Shown here piece after piece: positions 18,520 to 27,007 of a stretch of 40,521 bases of DNA. The translations under genes and the position numbers were made by a program. This DNA comes from a virus, in IMG/VR virus record IMGVR_UViG_3300030098_007100, positions 1-40,521 of that record; one strand, written 5' to 3'. The notes beneath the pieces are model-generated. The model was not told the DNA's origin. It searched no databases and was given only the letters and a program-made list of their open reading frames with translations. Numbering within the stretch: the first letter of the stretch is position 1; each line of letters opens with the position of its first letter.

Positions 18520-19226
18520 TTTTTTCTCACAATAAAGTCACAATTTTTTGTCTCGGAAAGCCCCTTCAATTTATTACACCCAACAATATCATCTATCAAT
18601 CCAATAATTTCTAGTTTATCTTTATTTTTTTCTACAAGATAATCTATTGCGATAGGGCATTCTCTTTTTCTACCATTCCATTCGAATGGCAAATAATCAT
18701 CAAAAACAACATATCCTCCTGAGTTGACAAGAGGAAAATACATTTCAAAATCTGCTATAACTGGTTTTTTTCTATGGTCTCCATCTATAAATAACAGATC
18801 TATACCATTGGGAAACTCTGCAGAGACTCTATTTAACATTTCTGGTGAGTGAGAATTACCTTTTAAAATAATGCATTCATAGTCGTTTTTATTAAATTGT
18901 TTTGAATTGTTTATAGCTAGTGATTCAACATTTTCCACTTTACAATCATTGGCAATTGAATAGCCCTTAAGGAACAAGTCACAACTAACAAATTTACTTT
19001 TGTACTTGCTTTGCAAAAGGCTACATAAGCTATGTCCAAAATGTGTCCCTATTTCAAAATAAGATTTGCATTTATCTTTCATAATATAATCTTTTATATA
19101 CAAAAGAACATGATGGTTATTATGATGTATTCTTTTAAAATTAGGATCATCACTTCCCAACATCGCTTTAGAGGTATTTACACTAATTTCAAATGTCCGT
19201 TTGAGTCCATTTTTATCTATTTTCAT
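18516..19226 (-). CDS. class I SAM methyltransferase (Methyltransf_24/CmcI-like)
   Basis: 236 residues. YFEIGTHFGHSLCSLL (56-71) is SAM motif I, IDLLFIDGDHRKKP (about 142-155) is the D-G-D-H block of the Methyltransf_24 and cephalosporin hydroxylase-like families, and VNSGGYVVFDDY completes the fold. In the glycan run it is the second methyltransferase and probably caps a sugar hydroxyl or amine. AAGGAATTTTAAATT precedes the ATG at 19226. Fold confident; substrate unknown. Confidence 0.82.
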   Translation of the reverse strand: MKIDKNGLKRTFEISVNTSKAMLGSDDPNFKRIHHNNHHVLLYIKDYIMKDKCKSYFEIGTHFGHSLCSLLQSKYKSKFVSCDLFLKGYSIANDCKVENVESLAINNSKQFNKNDYECIILKGNSHSPEMLNRVSAEFPNGIDLLFIDGDHRKKPVIADFEMYFPLVNSGGYVVFDDYLPFEWNGRKRECPIAIDYLVEKNKDKLEIIGLIDDIVGCNKLKGLSETKNCDFIVRKK

Positions 19227-19247
19227 AATTTAAAATTCCTTATTCAT

Positions 19248-20009
19248 TTATGTTTGGCCAAAAAAGGCATGATCTTTTAACCATCTGTTGCCCAAAAATG
19301 CGTCTCTGCAGTGTAAATTCACCTTATCATTAAAAATAATACAATCACCTTCAGCCCAATCTACTGAGTGATCATACATTGAACCTCCAACTATAACATT
19401 TTCAAGAAAACTAAAGAACTCTTCTTTAACTTCCACAACAGCTTTATCATTTAGATTGTGATTTATTTGCCAGTAATTCCAATTTATGAACTGACCATTG
19501 TAGATGGGCTTTTTATGAATCTTATCTCCATCTTGTCCGTTGTATTTCCAAGTGACATCAATCTTTATTTTTTCTAGCAACTCAGGGTTATAACTATTCA
19601 AAATTTTAACTAAAGTTTTGAGAGACAGAATGTGTGTCTTGCCGCCAAAGTCTGGTTTCTCAAGACAATACAACATTAACCAATCTGGGGCTTGGCTACT
19701 TTCATAATATGCATAATCATTATGCAAAGGTTGTCTAATGTTAGAAGCAAAATAATGATTTACCCCCGCTTCATATTTTATATCTCTTGATTTTGAAAAC
19801 TTTGTTTCCTTGTTGTTTACTGGGTGGCAAGTTCTTATCTCTCCAAGAGTGCTAGCAAGATTTTCGTACATCAAAACCCAATCTATTTCTTTAGAAACGT
19901 TAAAAATATAATAGATTGTATAACAATCTCCCCAAGCGCTTTTGACTTTTTGAATCAAATCGTTTTCTTTTAAGTTTTTCATATCCAAAGGGCGAATATA
20001 TTTTTTCAT
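19248..20009 (-). CDS. TauD/TfdA-like Fe(II)/2-oxoglutarate dioxygenase
   Basis: 253 residues, near the family's usual 270-300. The iron triad is visible: His96 and Asp98 in PLHNDYAYY, and His233 in VNLHCRDAF. Arg241/Arg242, in LGNRWLKDHAF, is positioned to bind 2-oxoglutarate. FGGKTHILSL (121-130) matches the usual GG.T strand. Such enzymes hydroxylate or desaturate small molecules. Inside a polysaccharide locus a sugar- or amino-acid-modifying hydroxylase is likely. The neighbours are WbqC (2 bp upstream) and a methyltransferase. Substrate unknown. Confidence 0.83.
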   Translation of the reverse strand: MKKYIRPLDMKNLKENDLIQKVKSAWGDCYTIYYIFNVSKEIDWVLMYENLASTLGEIRTCHPVNNKETKFSKSRDIKYEAGVNHYFASNIRQPLHNDYAYYESSQAPDWLMLYCLEKPDFGGKTHILSLKTLVKILNSYNPELLEKIKIDVTWKYNGQDGDKIHKKPIYNGQFINWNYWQINHNLNDKAVVEVKEEFFSFLENVIVGGSMYDHSVDWAEGDCIIFNDKVNLHCRDAFLGNRWLKDHAFFGQT

Positions 20010-20011
20010 TT

Positions 20012-20677
20012 TTAGACCAATGTGTATTGTTGAAGTTGTTTTTTTATTTCTTCGATACTGTTATTCATACAGACATCAATTATCGACAGGCCGCTCAAAC
20101 CACTCAGAAATCCTAGATTCAACCCATGTTCAGCAAATTCTTCTTTTCTGTATAAACTTGTCCCACCTATTGAATTTATATAGCTGCTAGCTTTTTCTGC
20201 ATGGCATATATTTATCAAGTTTTTAACTCTGTCTCCCGTCTTCACATAATTCTCATGAGACGAAACTTTAAAGCAAGTTTGTATCTCTAAGTAATCAGAA
20301 AATACCTTTAGTGATTTAAGAGAAAGATCAGATATAAATCTTGGTTTTTCATAAAATATCTCTTCCAATAAATTAAAAATCTGTTCTCTATACTTGCTTT
20401 TACTATATGACATATTTACAGTTTTTAATAATTTATTTATTTCTCTATTTTCCCAATCTACTTCAATTTGATTAATTTTACTAAACGAGCTTTGTTTTTT
20501 GACAGGAATCGTAAATATCTTCTCTTTCTTGTTTATAGTTAATTTGTTTCTGTTTATCCACCCTCTAGTGATATAATTAACATCATCATATGAAACAAAA
20601 ACATCAACAGCGTTTATTAACTGAAAGTAGGCAAGGTGTGGCGCAAAATAAGGCTGACATACGGCAATTGTTTTCAT
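20012..20677 (-). CDS. WbqC-like family protein
   Basis: 221 residues. The N-terminal signature IAVCQPYFAPHLAYFQL with VFVSYDDVNYITRGWINRN and ANK-like spacing is typical of WbqC family proteins (pfam WbqC). ASSYINSIGGTSLY and FLSGLSGLSIIDVCMNNSIE (the family's C-terminal 'lSiiDvLm.ng') complete it. WbqC proteins sit in O-antigen and capsule clusters beside DegT-type aminotransferases, as here (4-bp overlap with the DegT gene). Their biochemical role is not firmly known; acyl transfer to an amino sugar has been suggested by context. Confidence 0.9.
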   Translation of the reverse strand: MKTIAVCQPYFAPHLAYFQLINAVDVFVSYDDVNYITRGWINRNKLTINKKEKIFTIPVKKQSSFSKINQIEVDWENREINKLLKTVNMSYSKSKYREQIFNLLEEIFYEKPRFISDLSLKSLKVFSDYLEIQTCFKVSSHENYVKTGDRVKNLINICHAEKASSYINSIGGTSLYRKEEFAEHGLNLGFLSGLSGLSIIDVCMNNSIEEIKKQLQQYTLV

Positions 20678-21708
20678 TTTATTGATCTCTTAACCAGATT
20701 TACAATTTTATCAATCTGACACTCATTCAGATCTGAATGTAGTGGAATGTTTATCATTCTATCAAAAAGGTTTAAAGAATTCTTATGCTCTCTCAAGGGA
20801 TAGTAGTATTTTTGTGCCTCAACACCATTAATCCTGAAAAAATCAATATCAAACTTGTCATTATAAATTATAGGTAAGTTTCCATAAACGACACCTTCGG
20901 AAAAATTAAAAATCTCGACATTGTTTAAATTTTCAACACCCTTAACAAGTCGACTTTGAACTCGTTTATAATCTTCAATTTTGTATCTTTCAATATGTTG
21001 TAATATTGCTGCGGCAGAGATATCAGACATTTTTAAATTTGAACTAAACTTATCATATTTTCTTTTTATAGCGGTTTTTGAAAACCCAAAACCAAGAATT
21101 TTTTCAAACTCTTGATAGAGATCCTTTTTTAGAACAATAAAACCCCCTTCACCAAATCCTAAAAATTTTGTATGATGTAGCGAACCAAAAGAAAAATCAC
21201 CAAAGTTACATATATTAACACCATCAACCTTTGTCATGGGAGAAGAGGCGTTATCAAAGATTAAAACTTTGTTCATTTTTTTACAAGAACCAATCCAATC
21301 TTCAAGATTCTTTGGATAAGTTCCAAATAAATTTGTAATAACAAAAACATCATTTTCAATCAAATTTTTTTCTGTTAGTGGCAAAGTGTATGTTTTTTCA
21401 TCAATATCTAAGATTTTAATTTTATTAAGAGTGCTAGCACAAGAAGGAAAAGTAAAAGATGGCGTAACCATTCTATATTCATGATTTTGTTTCCGCAAAA
21501 AAAGATAAATGGCATGCCATGCTAGCGTCCCATTGGTTGTACATAAAACAGCCCTATCGTCATCTATTTCTAGAATCTCTTCTAGCTTCTTCTCTAAAAT
21601 AAATTTAGCAGGACCATTATTCGTAAATTGATTTGTCTTGTGGCTGTCAAATAGAAACTTAGAAAACAAATCGGAATCAATTCTTTTATTTTGAACGTAA
21701 TTTATCAT
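20674..21708 (-). CDS. DegT/DnrJ/EryC1-family sugar aminotransferase
   Basis: 344 residues, PLP-dependent fold type I. The Schiff-base lysine is Lys181 in FGSLHHTKFLGFGEGGF, Asp152 in LIFDNASSPM binds the pyridine nitrogen, and LCTTNGTLAWHA (55-66) is the phosphate-binding end. The family usually has about 370-390 residues, so this is a slightly compact member. These enzymes convert keto-sugar nucleotides to amino sugars. A 4-bp ATGA overlap links it to the pyruvyl transferase upstream and WbqC downstream. A keto-sugar from the RmlB homologue is one plausible substrate (inference). Confidence 0.88.
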   Translation of the reverse strand: MINYVQNKRIDSDLFSKFLFDSHKTNQFTNNGPAKFILEKKLEEILEIDDDRAVLCTTNGTLAWHAIYLFLRKQNHEYRMVTPSFTFPSCASTLNKIKILDIDEKTYTLPLTEKNLIENDVFVITNLFGTYPKNLEDWIGSCKKMNKVLIFDNASSPMTKVDGVNICNFGDFSFGSLHHTKFLGFGEGGFIVLKKDLYQEFEKILGFGFSKTAIKRKYDKFSSNLKMSDISAAAILQHIERYKIEDYKRVQSRLVKGVENLNNVEIFNFSEGVVYGNLPIIYNDKFDIDFFRINGVEAQKYYYPLREHKNSLNLFDRMINIPLHSDLNECQIDKIVNLVKRSIK

Positions 21709-22703
21709 TTATATTTTTCAGTTAATTTTTGCTCATTTACTAAGCAAAAATTATTCTCCAACAGCATATTATTATCTTCAAGAAAAAACTTTAATTTATC
21801 ATGAGTTATCAAACTATAGAAATTCAACCCTAAAGCATAAGCAGTCATCTGACTGTGACCGGCCGTGCAGAACAGTTTTTTAACCTTTGAATAATTTTCT
21901 ATTATTTTATCCTGATTGGCAACTGTATTATTTAAATAAGCAAATGGAATTTTCTGACTCTGTAAAAACCTTGCGAAAGAAGCACTGCCGTCGTGAGACA
22001 TTACAGCTATTTTCTCTCCAGAATCAATTAAATGCTTTATAAACTGAAGTAATTCTAAGTAAAATTCCTTTCTACTTTTCTTATAATAACGCCTATTTGG
22101 TCTATCATCTTTTATTTCAAAAGCGATTAACTCTCCAGATTTAAAATCTTTTTTGTATTTAGACTCAATGAACTCCACAACAGGACAAAAAGCAAATTGA
22201 ACTTTATCATGTAATTCTGGGTCGATTATCTTCTTCAACTCTTCAACATCACCTTTATGTCTCATAGTAAAACTTTGGCTAATTTGTAGTAAAGTTTCTA
22301 TGTTATTTTTGAAAATTTGTAATCTTTTAGGGTTGCTTTTGTTGCTGCCTCTATCTGGCATTGTGATATCTTGACCATAAAAATGGTTCCACCCAACACT
22401 GACTATGTGGACTTCTGTAGTTATTTTCTTCATAATTTCGGCGGGGCATGCCCATTGCCAACATGAAGTCATATTTGGATTTGTGTCTGGTAAAAATAAG
22501 CCTCCACCGCCGAGGACAATGTAATCAAATTTATTAAAATGTGAAATTTCCTTTTCCGTGACTTTGATCCTTACGTCAAAATTTGACCAAGTAATAGATT
22601 CTCCTACTATCTTTTCAAATCTAAATTTTGTTGCCGGTCCCAGAAAAAAATCACCAGAATTTGCTTTTCCATTCACTGCATATATGTGCAAAGCCTTCTT
22701 CAT
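21705..22703 (-). CDS. polysaccharide pyruvyl transferase family protein
   Basis: 332 residues. The N-terminus has NGKANSGDFFLGPAT, the 'N.GD..l..a' of this family, then YIVLGGGGLFLPDTN (61-75) with the glycine run, and AGHSQMTAYALGL near the C-terminus matching the family's 'R.H..i.A...G' block (here AGH). CsaB/WcaK-type enzymes transfer pyruvate from phosphoenolpyruvate to a sugar as a ketal, adding negative charge. Start ATG at 22703 with GGAATTTTATAA upstream, immediately after the PhyH-like stop. Family assignment strong, substrate unknown. Confidence 0.85.
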   Translation of the reverse strand: MKKALHIYAVNGKANSGDFFLGPATKFRFEKIVGESITWSNFDVRIKVTEKEISHFNKFDYIVLGGGGLFLPDTNPNMTSCWQWACPAEIMKKITTEVHIVSVGWNHFYGQDITMPDRGSNKSNPKRLQIFKNNIETLLQISQSFTMRHKGDVEELKKIIDPELHDKVQFAFCPVVEFIESKYKKDFKSGELIAFEIKDDRPNRRYYKKSRKEFYLELLQFIKHLIDSGEKIAVMSHDGSASFARFLQSQKIPFAYLNNTVANQDKIIENYSKVKKLFCTAGHSQMTAYALGLNFYSLITHDKLKFFLEDNNMLLENNFCLVNEQKLTEKYK

Positions 22704-23363
22704 TTATAAAATTCCATTTTGTTTATTTTGTCTGAACTCTGTTCCTTTTTTGAACTGTTCAAAAAAACAGTTTTTAACACCGAACCCCATACAAATTAAA
22801 AAGCGATTATAACCACCAGACCATTTAGCCATATGTGTAATTCTCTGGTCGAATAGGATAATATCTCCAAGATTTGGATAAATCTGTTTGATATGGCCTT
22901 CATTCATATTTGGAGATGAGTGGCTACCAACCCTTACTGTAAAGCCATCGTTGTTGTTACTATGATCCTGAAGATATAAATTAACTTTATAAATCTTCAT
23001 TGTTTCACCATCTACTTTTTCCCATGGTGAGTTGACTTCAAATTTTCTAGTTTCGCCGTTTAAACGATCCTTGTGCCACCCTACACTTCTATTTAAATGA
23101 AGATCGTTGTGTCCTATAAAATGAACTTCTTCGCCAACATTTTCAGTTATAATATTTCTTATGTTTTCAACTTGATAAAGGTCAAGTACTTTTTTTAAAT
23201 TAGATTCTTTAATCCAATCCGGCTTTGCGTGTCCACCAGCATTTTTAAAGCCGCCCCCGTCACTAAAGTACTGATAGCATAAAGATCTCATTTCTTTAAT
23301 TTGCTCGGACTGAAATACGCCTGGGATTACTATGAACCCGTTTTCTTTTAACTCTAAGTTCAT
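22704..23363 (-). CDS. PhyH-like Fe(II)/2-oxoglutarate dioxygenase
   Basis: 219 residues from the ATG at 23363, which overlaps the NeuB stop as ATGA. An ATG 14 codons earlier would overlap NeuB by 46 bp and looks less likely. Fe ligands: His97 and Asp99 in VGWHKDRLNG, and His177 in QRITHMAKW; Arg187 (GYNRFLI) probably contacts 2-oxoglutarate. VNLYLQDHSNNNDGFTVRVG is the characteristic PhyH beta core. PhyH-like enzymes in glycan and antibiotic loci hydroxylate small substrates. This is the second, unrelated-subfamily 2OG dioxygenase in the same run. Confidence 0.85.
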   Translation of the reverse strand: MNLELKENGFIVIPGVFQSEQIKEMRSLCYQYFSDGGGFKNAGGHAKPDWIKESNLKKVLDLYQVENIRNIITENVGEEVHFIGHNDLHLNRSVGWHKDRLNGETRKFEVNSPWEKVDGETMKIYKVNLYLQDHSNNNDGFTVRVGSHSSPNMNEGHIKQIYPNLGDIILFDQRITHMAKWSGGYNRFLICMGFGVKNCFFEQFKKGTEFRQNKQNGIL

Positions 23364-24190
23364 TTTCTCAAACTTTCTCGCTTGCTTAATTCGCTGCCGC
23401 GGCAAACTCTAGGTCCACTCTGCCCCATAGACTTTTCTATGTCTCTGATACCTTTAACAAGTTTCATAAAACCTTGTGGCTCAACAGAGGCTAGGTGATC
23501 AGATCCCCACATTGTCCTATCTAATGTCAAATGTCTTTCAACCCAAGTACATCCCATGGCCACGGACGCAAAGGTTGTAACTAGACCATACTCATGTCCA
23601 GAATATCCAATCTCCTTATTTGTCCATTTGTTTTGAAGCCAATTGATGTAACTTAAATTGATTTCTTCGACCGGTGTCGGATAAGTTGAGTTTGTATGCA
23701 TTACGACATCTGGATTACAAGCATTAATACAGTCTTCTATCTCTTTTTCGGTACTCATACCTGTGCTTATAATCAGAAGATCGGTGTTGTTTCTTGCATG
23801 TTTACAAAGCTCCAAATCAGTAATGAGCGCAGATCCTATCTTCATAGGGCCACCATAGTTTTTCATAAAATCGACAGATGGTTTATCCCAAACTGATGAG
23901 AAAATCTCAATTGGTTTGTCTTTGACGTAATCAAACAACTCATCATATTCTTGTTTCTCAAATTCTATCTTTTTTTTGTAATCTATGTATTTAATTTTTC
24001 CCCATGGCGTTTCTCTTAGTTTATTCTTTTGCGCTTCTGGTACGCAAATGTCTGGGGTTCGCTTTTGAAATTTAGCATAATCACATCCTGATAATATCGC
24101 AGCGTCGATTAATCGTTTTGCTAATTCTGTATCACCATTGTGATTGATGCCTATTTCAGCGATTATTTTTGTTTTTTTTATTATACTCAT
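23360..24190 (-). CDS. NeuB-family nonulosonate synthase lacking a SAF domain
   Basis: 276 residues. AEIGINHNGD (11-20), IFSSVWD (96-102), ISTGMS (141-146), NSTYPTP (167-173), GYSGHE (195-200) and ERHLTLDRTMWGSDH (218-232) are the NeuB TIM-barrel motifs. The enzyme condenses phosphoenolpyruvate with an N-acylated hexosamine to give a sialic-acid-like nine-carbon sugar. Classical NeuB is about 340-350 residues with a C-terminal antifreeze-like SAF domain; here the chain ends at SELSKRESLRK, just where SAF would begin. No downstream frame restores it, because the PhyH gene follows with an ATGA overlap, so this is the natural protein. The GYSGHE/RTMWGSDH variant resembles a compact subfamily. 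The exact sugar (Neu5Ac, legionaminic or other) is not predictable. Confidence 0.88.
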   Translation of the reverse strand: MSIIKKTKIIAEIGINHNGDTELAKRLIDAAILSGCDYAKFQKRTPDICVPEAQKNKLRETPWGKIKYIDYKKKIEFEKQEYDELFDYVKDKPIEIFSSVWDKPSVDFMKNYGGPMKIGSALITDLELCKHARNNTDLLIISTGMSTEKEIEDCINACNPDVVMHTNSTYPTPVEEINLSYINWLQNKWTNKEIGYSGHEYGLVTTFASVAMGCTWVERHLTLDRTMWGSDHLASVEPQGFMKLVKGIRDIEKSMGQSGPRVCRGSELSKRESLRK

Positions 24191-24800
24191 CTAGATCTTG
24201 AATTAGGTCAATATCAACAACATCGTTAATTGAATAAAAAATAGTATCTTTATTATACAAGTTATTATTCAAATTCTTTAGTTCTTTTTTACTAAAAATG
24301 CTAATAAAATGGCTTATTTCAAAGCATTCTGGGTAATCCTGGCGTCTGTAGAGGTCGTGTTCTATTATTTGCTTTCCTTTAATCCCATAATCATACATCA
24401 TAAGGAAAGGCGATGTTTTTAATTGTTTTTTGCACAATAGACTTCTGCCATTATTCTCTTCATAGAAAGATAAGCAATCTAAAACGTTTTTCCAAGTTCT
24501 TTCCGGATAGGTCAGATAAAGCATAATTACTCTTTCTCTCAATTGTTCAATCATTTCCTCTATAACAAATTTAGTGCTTGCAAGATCACCAGAGGTTTCA
24601 GATTTTCTTATGTGATATTTTATATTATTATTTTCACACTCTTGGATGATCCATTCATCATCAGTAGATACTAAAACATTATCAAGATAAGTTTCTGGAA
24701 TTGAATTCAAAGTGAAGTGGAACAGTTTTCTATTCTTAAATGGAAGACCTTTTGAGTTTCTTCTAGCGGGTATTAAAATTGTTGTTTTTTTCATATTCAT
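24156..24800 (-). CDS. NeuA-like CMP-sugar cytidylyltransferase
   Basis: 214 residues. ILIPARRNSKGLPFKN (8-23) is the nucleotide-binding loop (classical IPARGGSKG.p.KN), VLVSTDDEW (42-50) has the metal-binding Asp, and YRRQDYPECFEIS corresponds to the acceptor-sugar block RRQ..P. VVDIDLIQDLD near the C-terminus equals the DiDt..D segment. It should activate the NeuB product as a CMP sugar. It overlaps the NeuB gene by 35 bp. A second in-frame ATG two codons in is an alternative start. The loop RRNS in place of RGGS is a mild divergence. Confidence 0.84.
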   Translation of the reverse strand: MNMKKTTILIPARRNSKGLPFKNRKLFHFTLNSIPETYLDNVLVSTDDEWIIQECENNNIKYHIRKSETSGDLASTKFVIEEMIEQLRERVIMLYLTYPERTWKNVLDCLSFYEENNGRSLLCKKQLKTSPFLMMYDYGIKGKQIIEHDLYRRQDYPECFEISHFISIFSKKELKNLNNNLYNKDTIFYSINDVVDIDLIQDLDEYNKKNKNNR

Positions 24801-24804
24801 CGTT

Positions 24805-25506
24805 TTACTTTTTACAATTTAAACTTGTATCTCTTGGAATTAAAATATTCACCTCTATTCTCTCAGCCGGTTTAACAAGTTCGTTTCTTTCGCTAGCAAT
24901 TTCAAATATACTTCTTCTGCGAGAACCAACGTGTGCAATGCCAAGTTCATTTAACATAATAGTATCAACTATTTTTGGCGCTATTATATCAACATAATCT
25001 TTTGAACTCCATTGATCAGTGAAGGCCTTTTCATATGGAAAATAATGTCCAAAAAAACTAGTTCTGATGACGAGAGAGTTGTCATAAGTTCTAACCAAGA
25101 GTTCGGCGGCGGCTTTTGTTTTGGCGTATTTACTTAAAGGGTTTATTAAATCATTAATAGAATAATTGCCTTTATTGCCATCAAATACATAATCAGTTGA
25201 AATAAAAATTAATTTTTTATTGAGTTTTTTGCAAACCTCTATAACGTTTATTGTACCAATTACATTTGTTTTATATGCATTGTTGGGATTTTTTTCTATT
25301 TCTCTGACATTTGTGGCTGCGGCACAATGTACCACCTCCTCGAAATTGTTGATAAATGATTCAAGCCTATCTTTATCTAATATATCACACTCTCTTGAAG
25401 ATGGTGCTTTAAAGGGAAGATTTCTTTCTGTGAGGACTTCTTGTAATTCCCTGCCAAGAGTTCCACTGCCGCCAGTGATAAAAAAACTTTTATCTTTTAA
25501 AACCAC
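24805..25506 (-). CDS. RmlD-like dTDP-4-dehydrorhamnose reductase (SDR)
   Basis: 233 residues, shorter than the usual 280-300. FITGGSGTLGRELQ (9-22) is the NADPH Rossmann loop, ISTDYVFDG (102-110) holds the catalytic Thr104, and YAKTK (127-131) supplies Tyr127 and Lys131. IPRDTSLNCKK at the C-terminus matches the RmlD end (RPrdssLd), so the missing length is internal to the substrate domain. Starts with GTG at 25506, overlapping RmlB by 10 bp, with no strong Shine-Dalgarno. It should reduce a 4-keto-6-deoxy sugar nucleotide; an alternative is a related SDR making a different 6-deoxy sugar. Confidence 0.83.
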   Translation of the reverse strand: MVLKDKSFFITGGSGTLGRELQEVLTERNLPFKAPSSRECDILDKDRLESFINNFEEVVHCAAATNVREIEKNPNNAYKTNVIGTINVIEVCKKLNKKLIFISTDYVFDGNKGNYSINDLINPLSKYAKTKAAAELLVRTYDNSLVIRTSFFGHYFPYEKAFTDQWSSKDYVDIIAPKIVDTIMLNELGIAHVGSRRRSIFEIASERNELVKPAERIEVNILIPRDTSLNCKK

Positions 25507-26384
25507 TTGTGTAGGCCGCTCTCATAAACAGGTTTCCATCCTGTTTTCTCTCTCAACTTTGCAGATGAAACTGAATAGCGAAGGTCTTGGCCCCAACGAT
25601 TTTCAACAAACTCATATTTACCTTCACCAAGCCAATCAATCACTTGCTCTGCGACTTGTAAGTTGGTCATATGATTTTCCGCTGCAATATTGAAAATATC
25701 ATTTTTGCATCCACTTTCAATAAGAGCAAAAATAGCGCTTACATTATCTCTAACATAAGTCCAATCTCTAACATAGCTACCATCGCCATGAATTGGAATT
25801 GATTTGCCACTTTGGATAGAAGAGATACATTTGGGAATTAGTTTTTCTTCGAATTGCCTTTCACCATAGTTGTTGCTACTTCTAGTAATCATGTATTCGA
25901 TATCATAAGTTCTTGCATAAGACAAAACTAACATCTCTGCAGAGGCTTTTGTTGCTGAATAGGGGTTTGATGGCTTTAAAATATCCTTTTCAGTGAAAGA
26001 GCCATCTAAAGTATCTCCATAAACCTCATCAGTACTAATATGAAAAAACAAAGGACGGTCATAGGAGGGTTTACCTTTAACAAGTTCAAGAAGGTTATAA
26101 ACCCCAAGAATATTACTTTTAACAAAAACCTCGGAACTTTTGATAGAATTGTCTACGTGACTTTCTGCGGCAAAGTTTACAATGATATCACAGGATGGAA
26201 TATACTCCACTTCTGATATATCAACTTTTTCAAAAGAATATCTCTCGTGATTGTCCCAAGGTAAATGTTTATTTGAGGCGTAACCCATTTTGTCATAATC
26301 TATGACAGTGTGACCTTTTTCTAAAGCCATTTCAACAAAGTGGCTTCCAATAAAGCCGCGACCACCTGTAACAAGAATTTTCAT
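25497..26384 (-). CDS. RmlB-like dTDP-glucose 4,6-dehydratase
   Basis: 295 residues, compact against the usual 340-350. VTGGRGFIGSHF (5-16) binds NAD+, HISTDEVYGD (115-124) gives Thr118, Asp119 and Glu120 of the active site, and NPYSATKASAE (140-150) has Tyr142 and Lys146. SSNNYGERQFEEKLIP and GDGSYVRDWTYVRD are the substrate-binding segments, and WGQDLRYSVS the C-terminal one. It converts NDP-glucose to the 4-keto-6-deoxy intermediate. The ATG follows ATCGAGGTCTTA. With RmlC and RmlD next to it, it forms a three-gene deoxysugar set without RmlA. Confidence 0.9.
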   Translation of the reverse strand: MKILVTGGRGFIGSHFVEMALEKGHTVIDYDKMGYASNKHLPWDNHERYSFEKVDISEVEYIPSCDIIVNFAAESHVDNSIKSSEVFVKSNILGVYNLLELVKGKPSYDRPLFFHISTDEVYGDTLDGSFTEKDILKPSNPYSATKASAEMLVLSYARTYDIEYMITRSSNNYGERQFEEKLIPKCISSIQSGKSIPIHGDGSYVRDWTYVRDNVSAIFALIESGCKNDIFNIAAENHMTNLQVAEQVIDWLGEGKYEFVENRWGQDLRYSVSSAKLREKTGWKPVYESGLHKWF

Positions 26385-26404
26385 TAAGACCTCGATAAGA
26401 TAAA

Positions 26405-26941
26405 TTAAAACTTCGGATTTGATTTGTATTCAGCAAACGTTTGCGCTTTTGTATCTTTTTCCGACATTATTGGTATTATTTTATCACCTTTTCTTGAAAT
26501 GTTTAAATCTTTATCAAAGAAGTTAATCCCCCCTTCGCCATATGGATTATAGAAAGATGAGCATTTATATTGAACAATGGAATCTTTTTTTGCCTCAAAA
26601 CCGTGTGCATAGCCAGGAGGTACCCAGAGTATATATTCGTCTTCTTCTGTTAATCTAAAGTCATAAACTTTGCCAAATTGAGAGGAATTTGCTCTAATGT
26701 CCACTATATAATCAACTATCTCTCCCTTGAGTACTTGAATTAATTTACCCATTGGGTCGTCCCACTGATAATGTAGTCCACGAATAGTTCCTTTTTTGGA
26801 GAAGGAGGTGTTGTCTTGTACAAAAGAAATATTCTCCTCTTTAAAGACTTCGTAAAGATTCTTTGAAAAATTTTCGAAGAAATAACCACGATGATCAAAA
26901 AATTTATTTAATTTAAAAAGCTTATAATGTGACAAATCCAT
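26405..26941 (-). CDS. RmlC-like dTDP-4-dehydrorhamnose 3,5-epimerase
   Basis: 178 residues from ATG at 26941, the usual RmlC size. A GTG-initiated frame from 26977 would add 12 residues and cannot be excluded, as neither has a strong Shine-Dalgarno. The cupin motifs are clear: FFDHRGYFFENF near the start, TIRGLHYQWDDPMGKLIQVL with the catalytic His, VDYIVDIRANSSQFGK, then WVPPGYAHGFEA. Epimerises the RmlB product at C3 and C5. RmlB follows 20 bp downstream. Confidence 0.88.
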   Translation of the reverse strand: MDLSHYKLFKLNKFFDHRGYFFENFSKNLYEVFKEENISFVQDNTSFSKKGTIRGLHYQWDDPMGKLIQVLKGEIVDYIVDIRANSSQFGKVYDFRLTEEDEYILWVPPGYAHGFEAKKDSIVQYKCSSFYNPYGEGGINFFDKDLNISRKGDKIIPIMSEKDTKAQTFAEYKSNPKF

Positions 26942-27007
26942 AATTAAAAAATTATCCCAGCAATATTCCCATTCCACAACTTTTTTCTTTTCTTTTTTAT
27001 TATAAAA

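Noticed and set aside
25220-25693. 157-codon plus-strand frame
   Set aside because: It lies opposite RmlD and RmlB, whose motifs are intact, so it is a chance frame.
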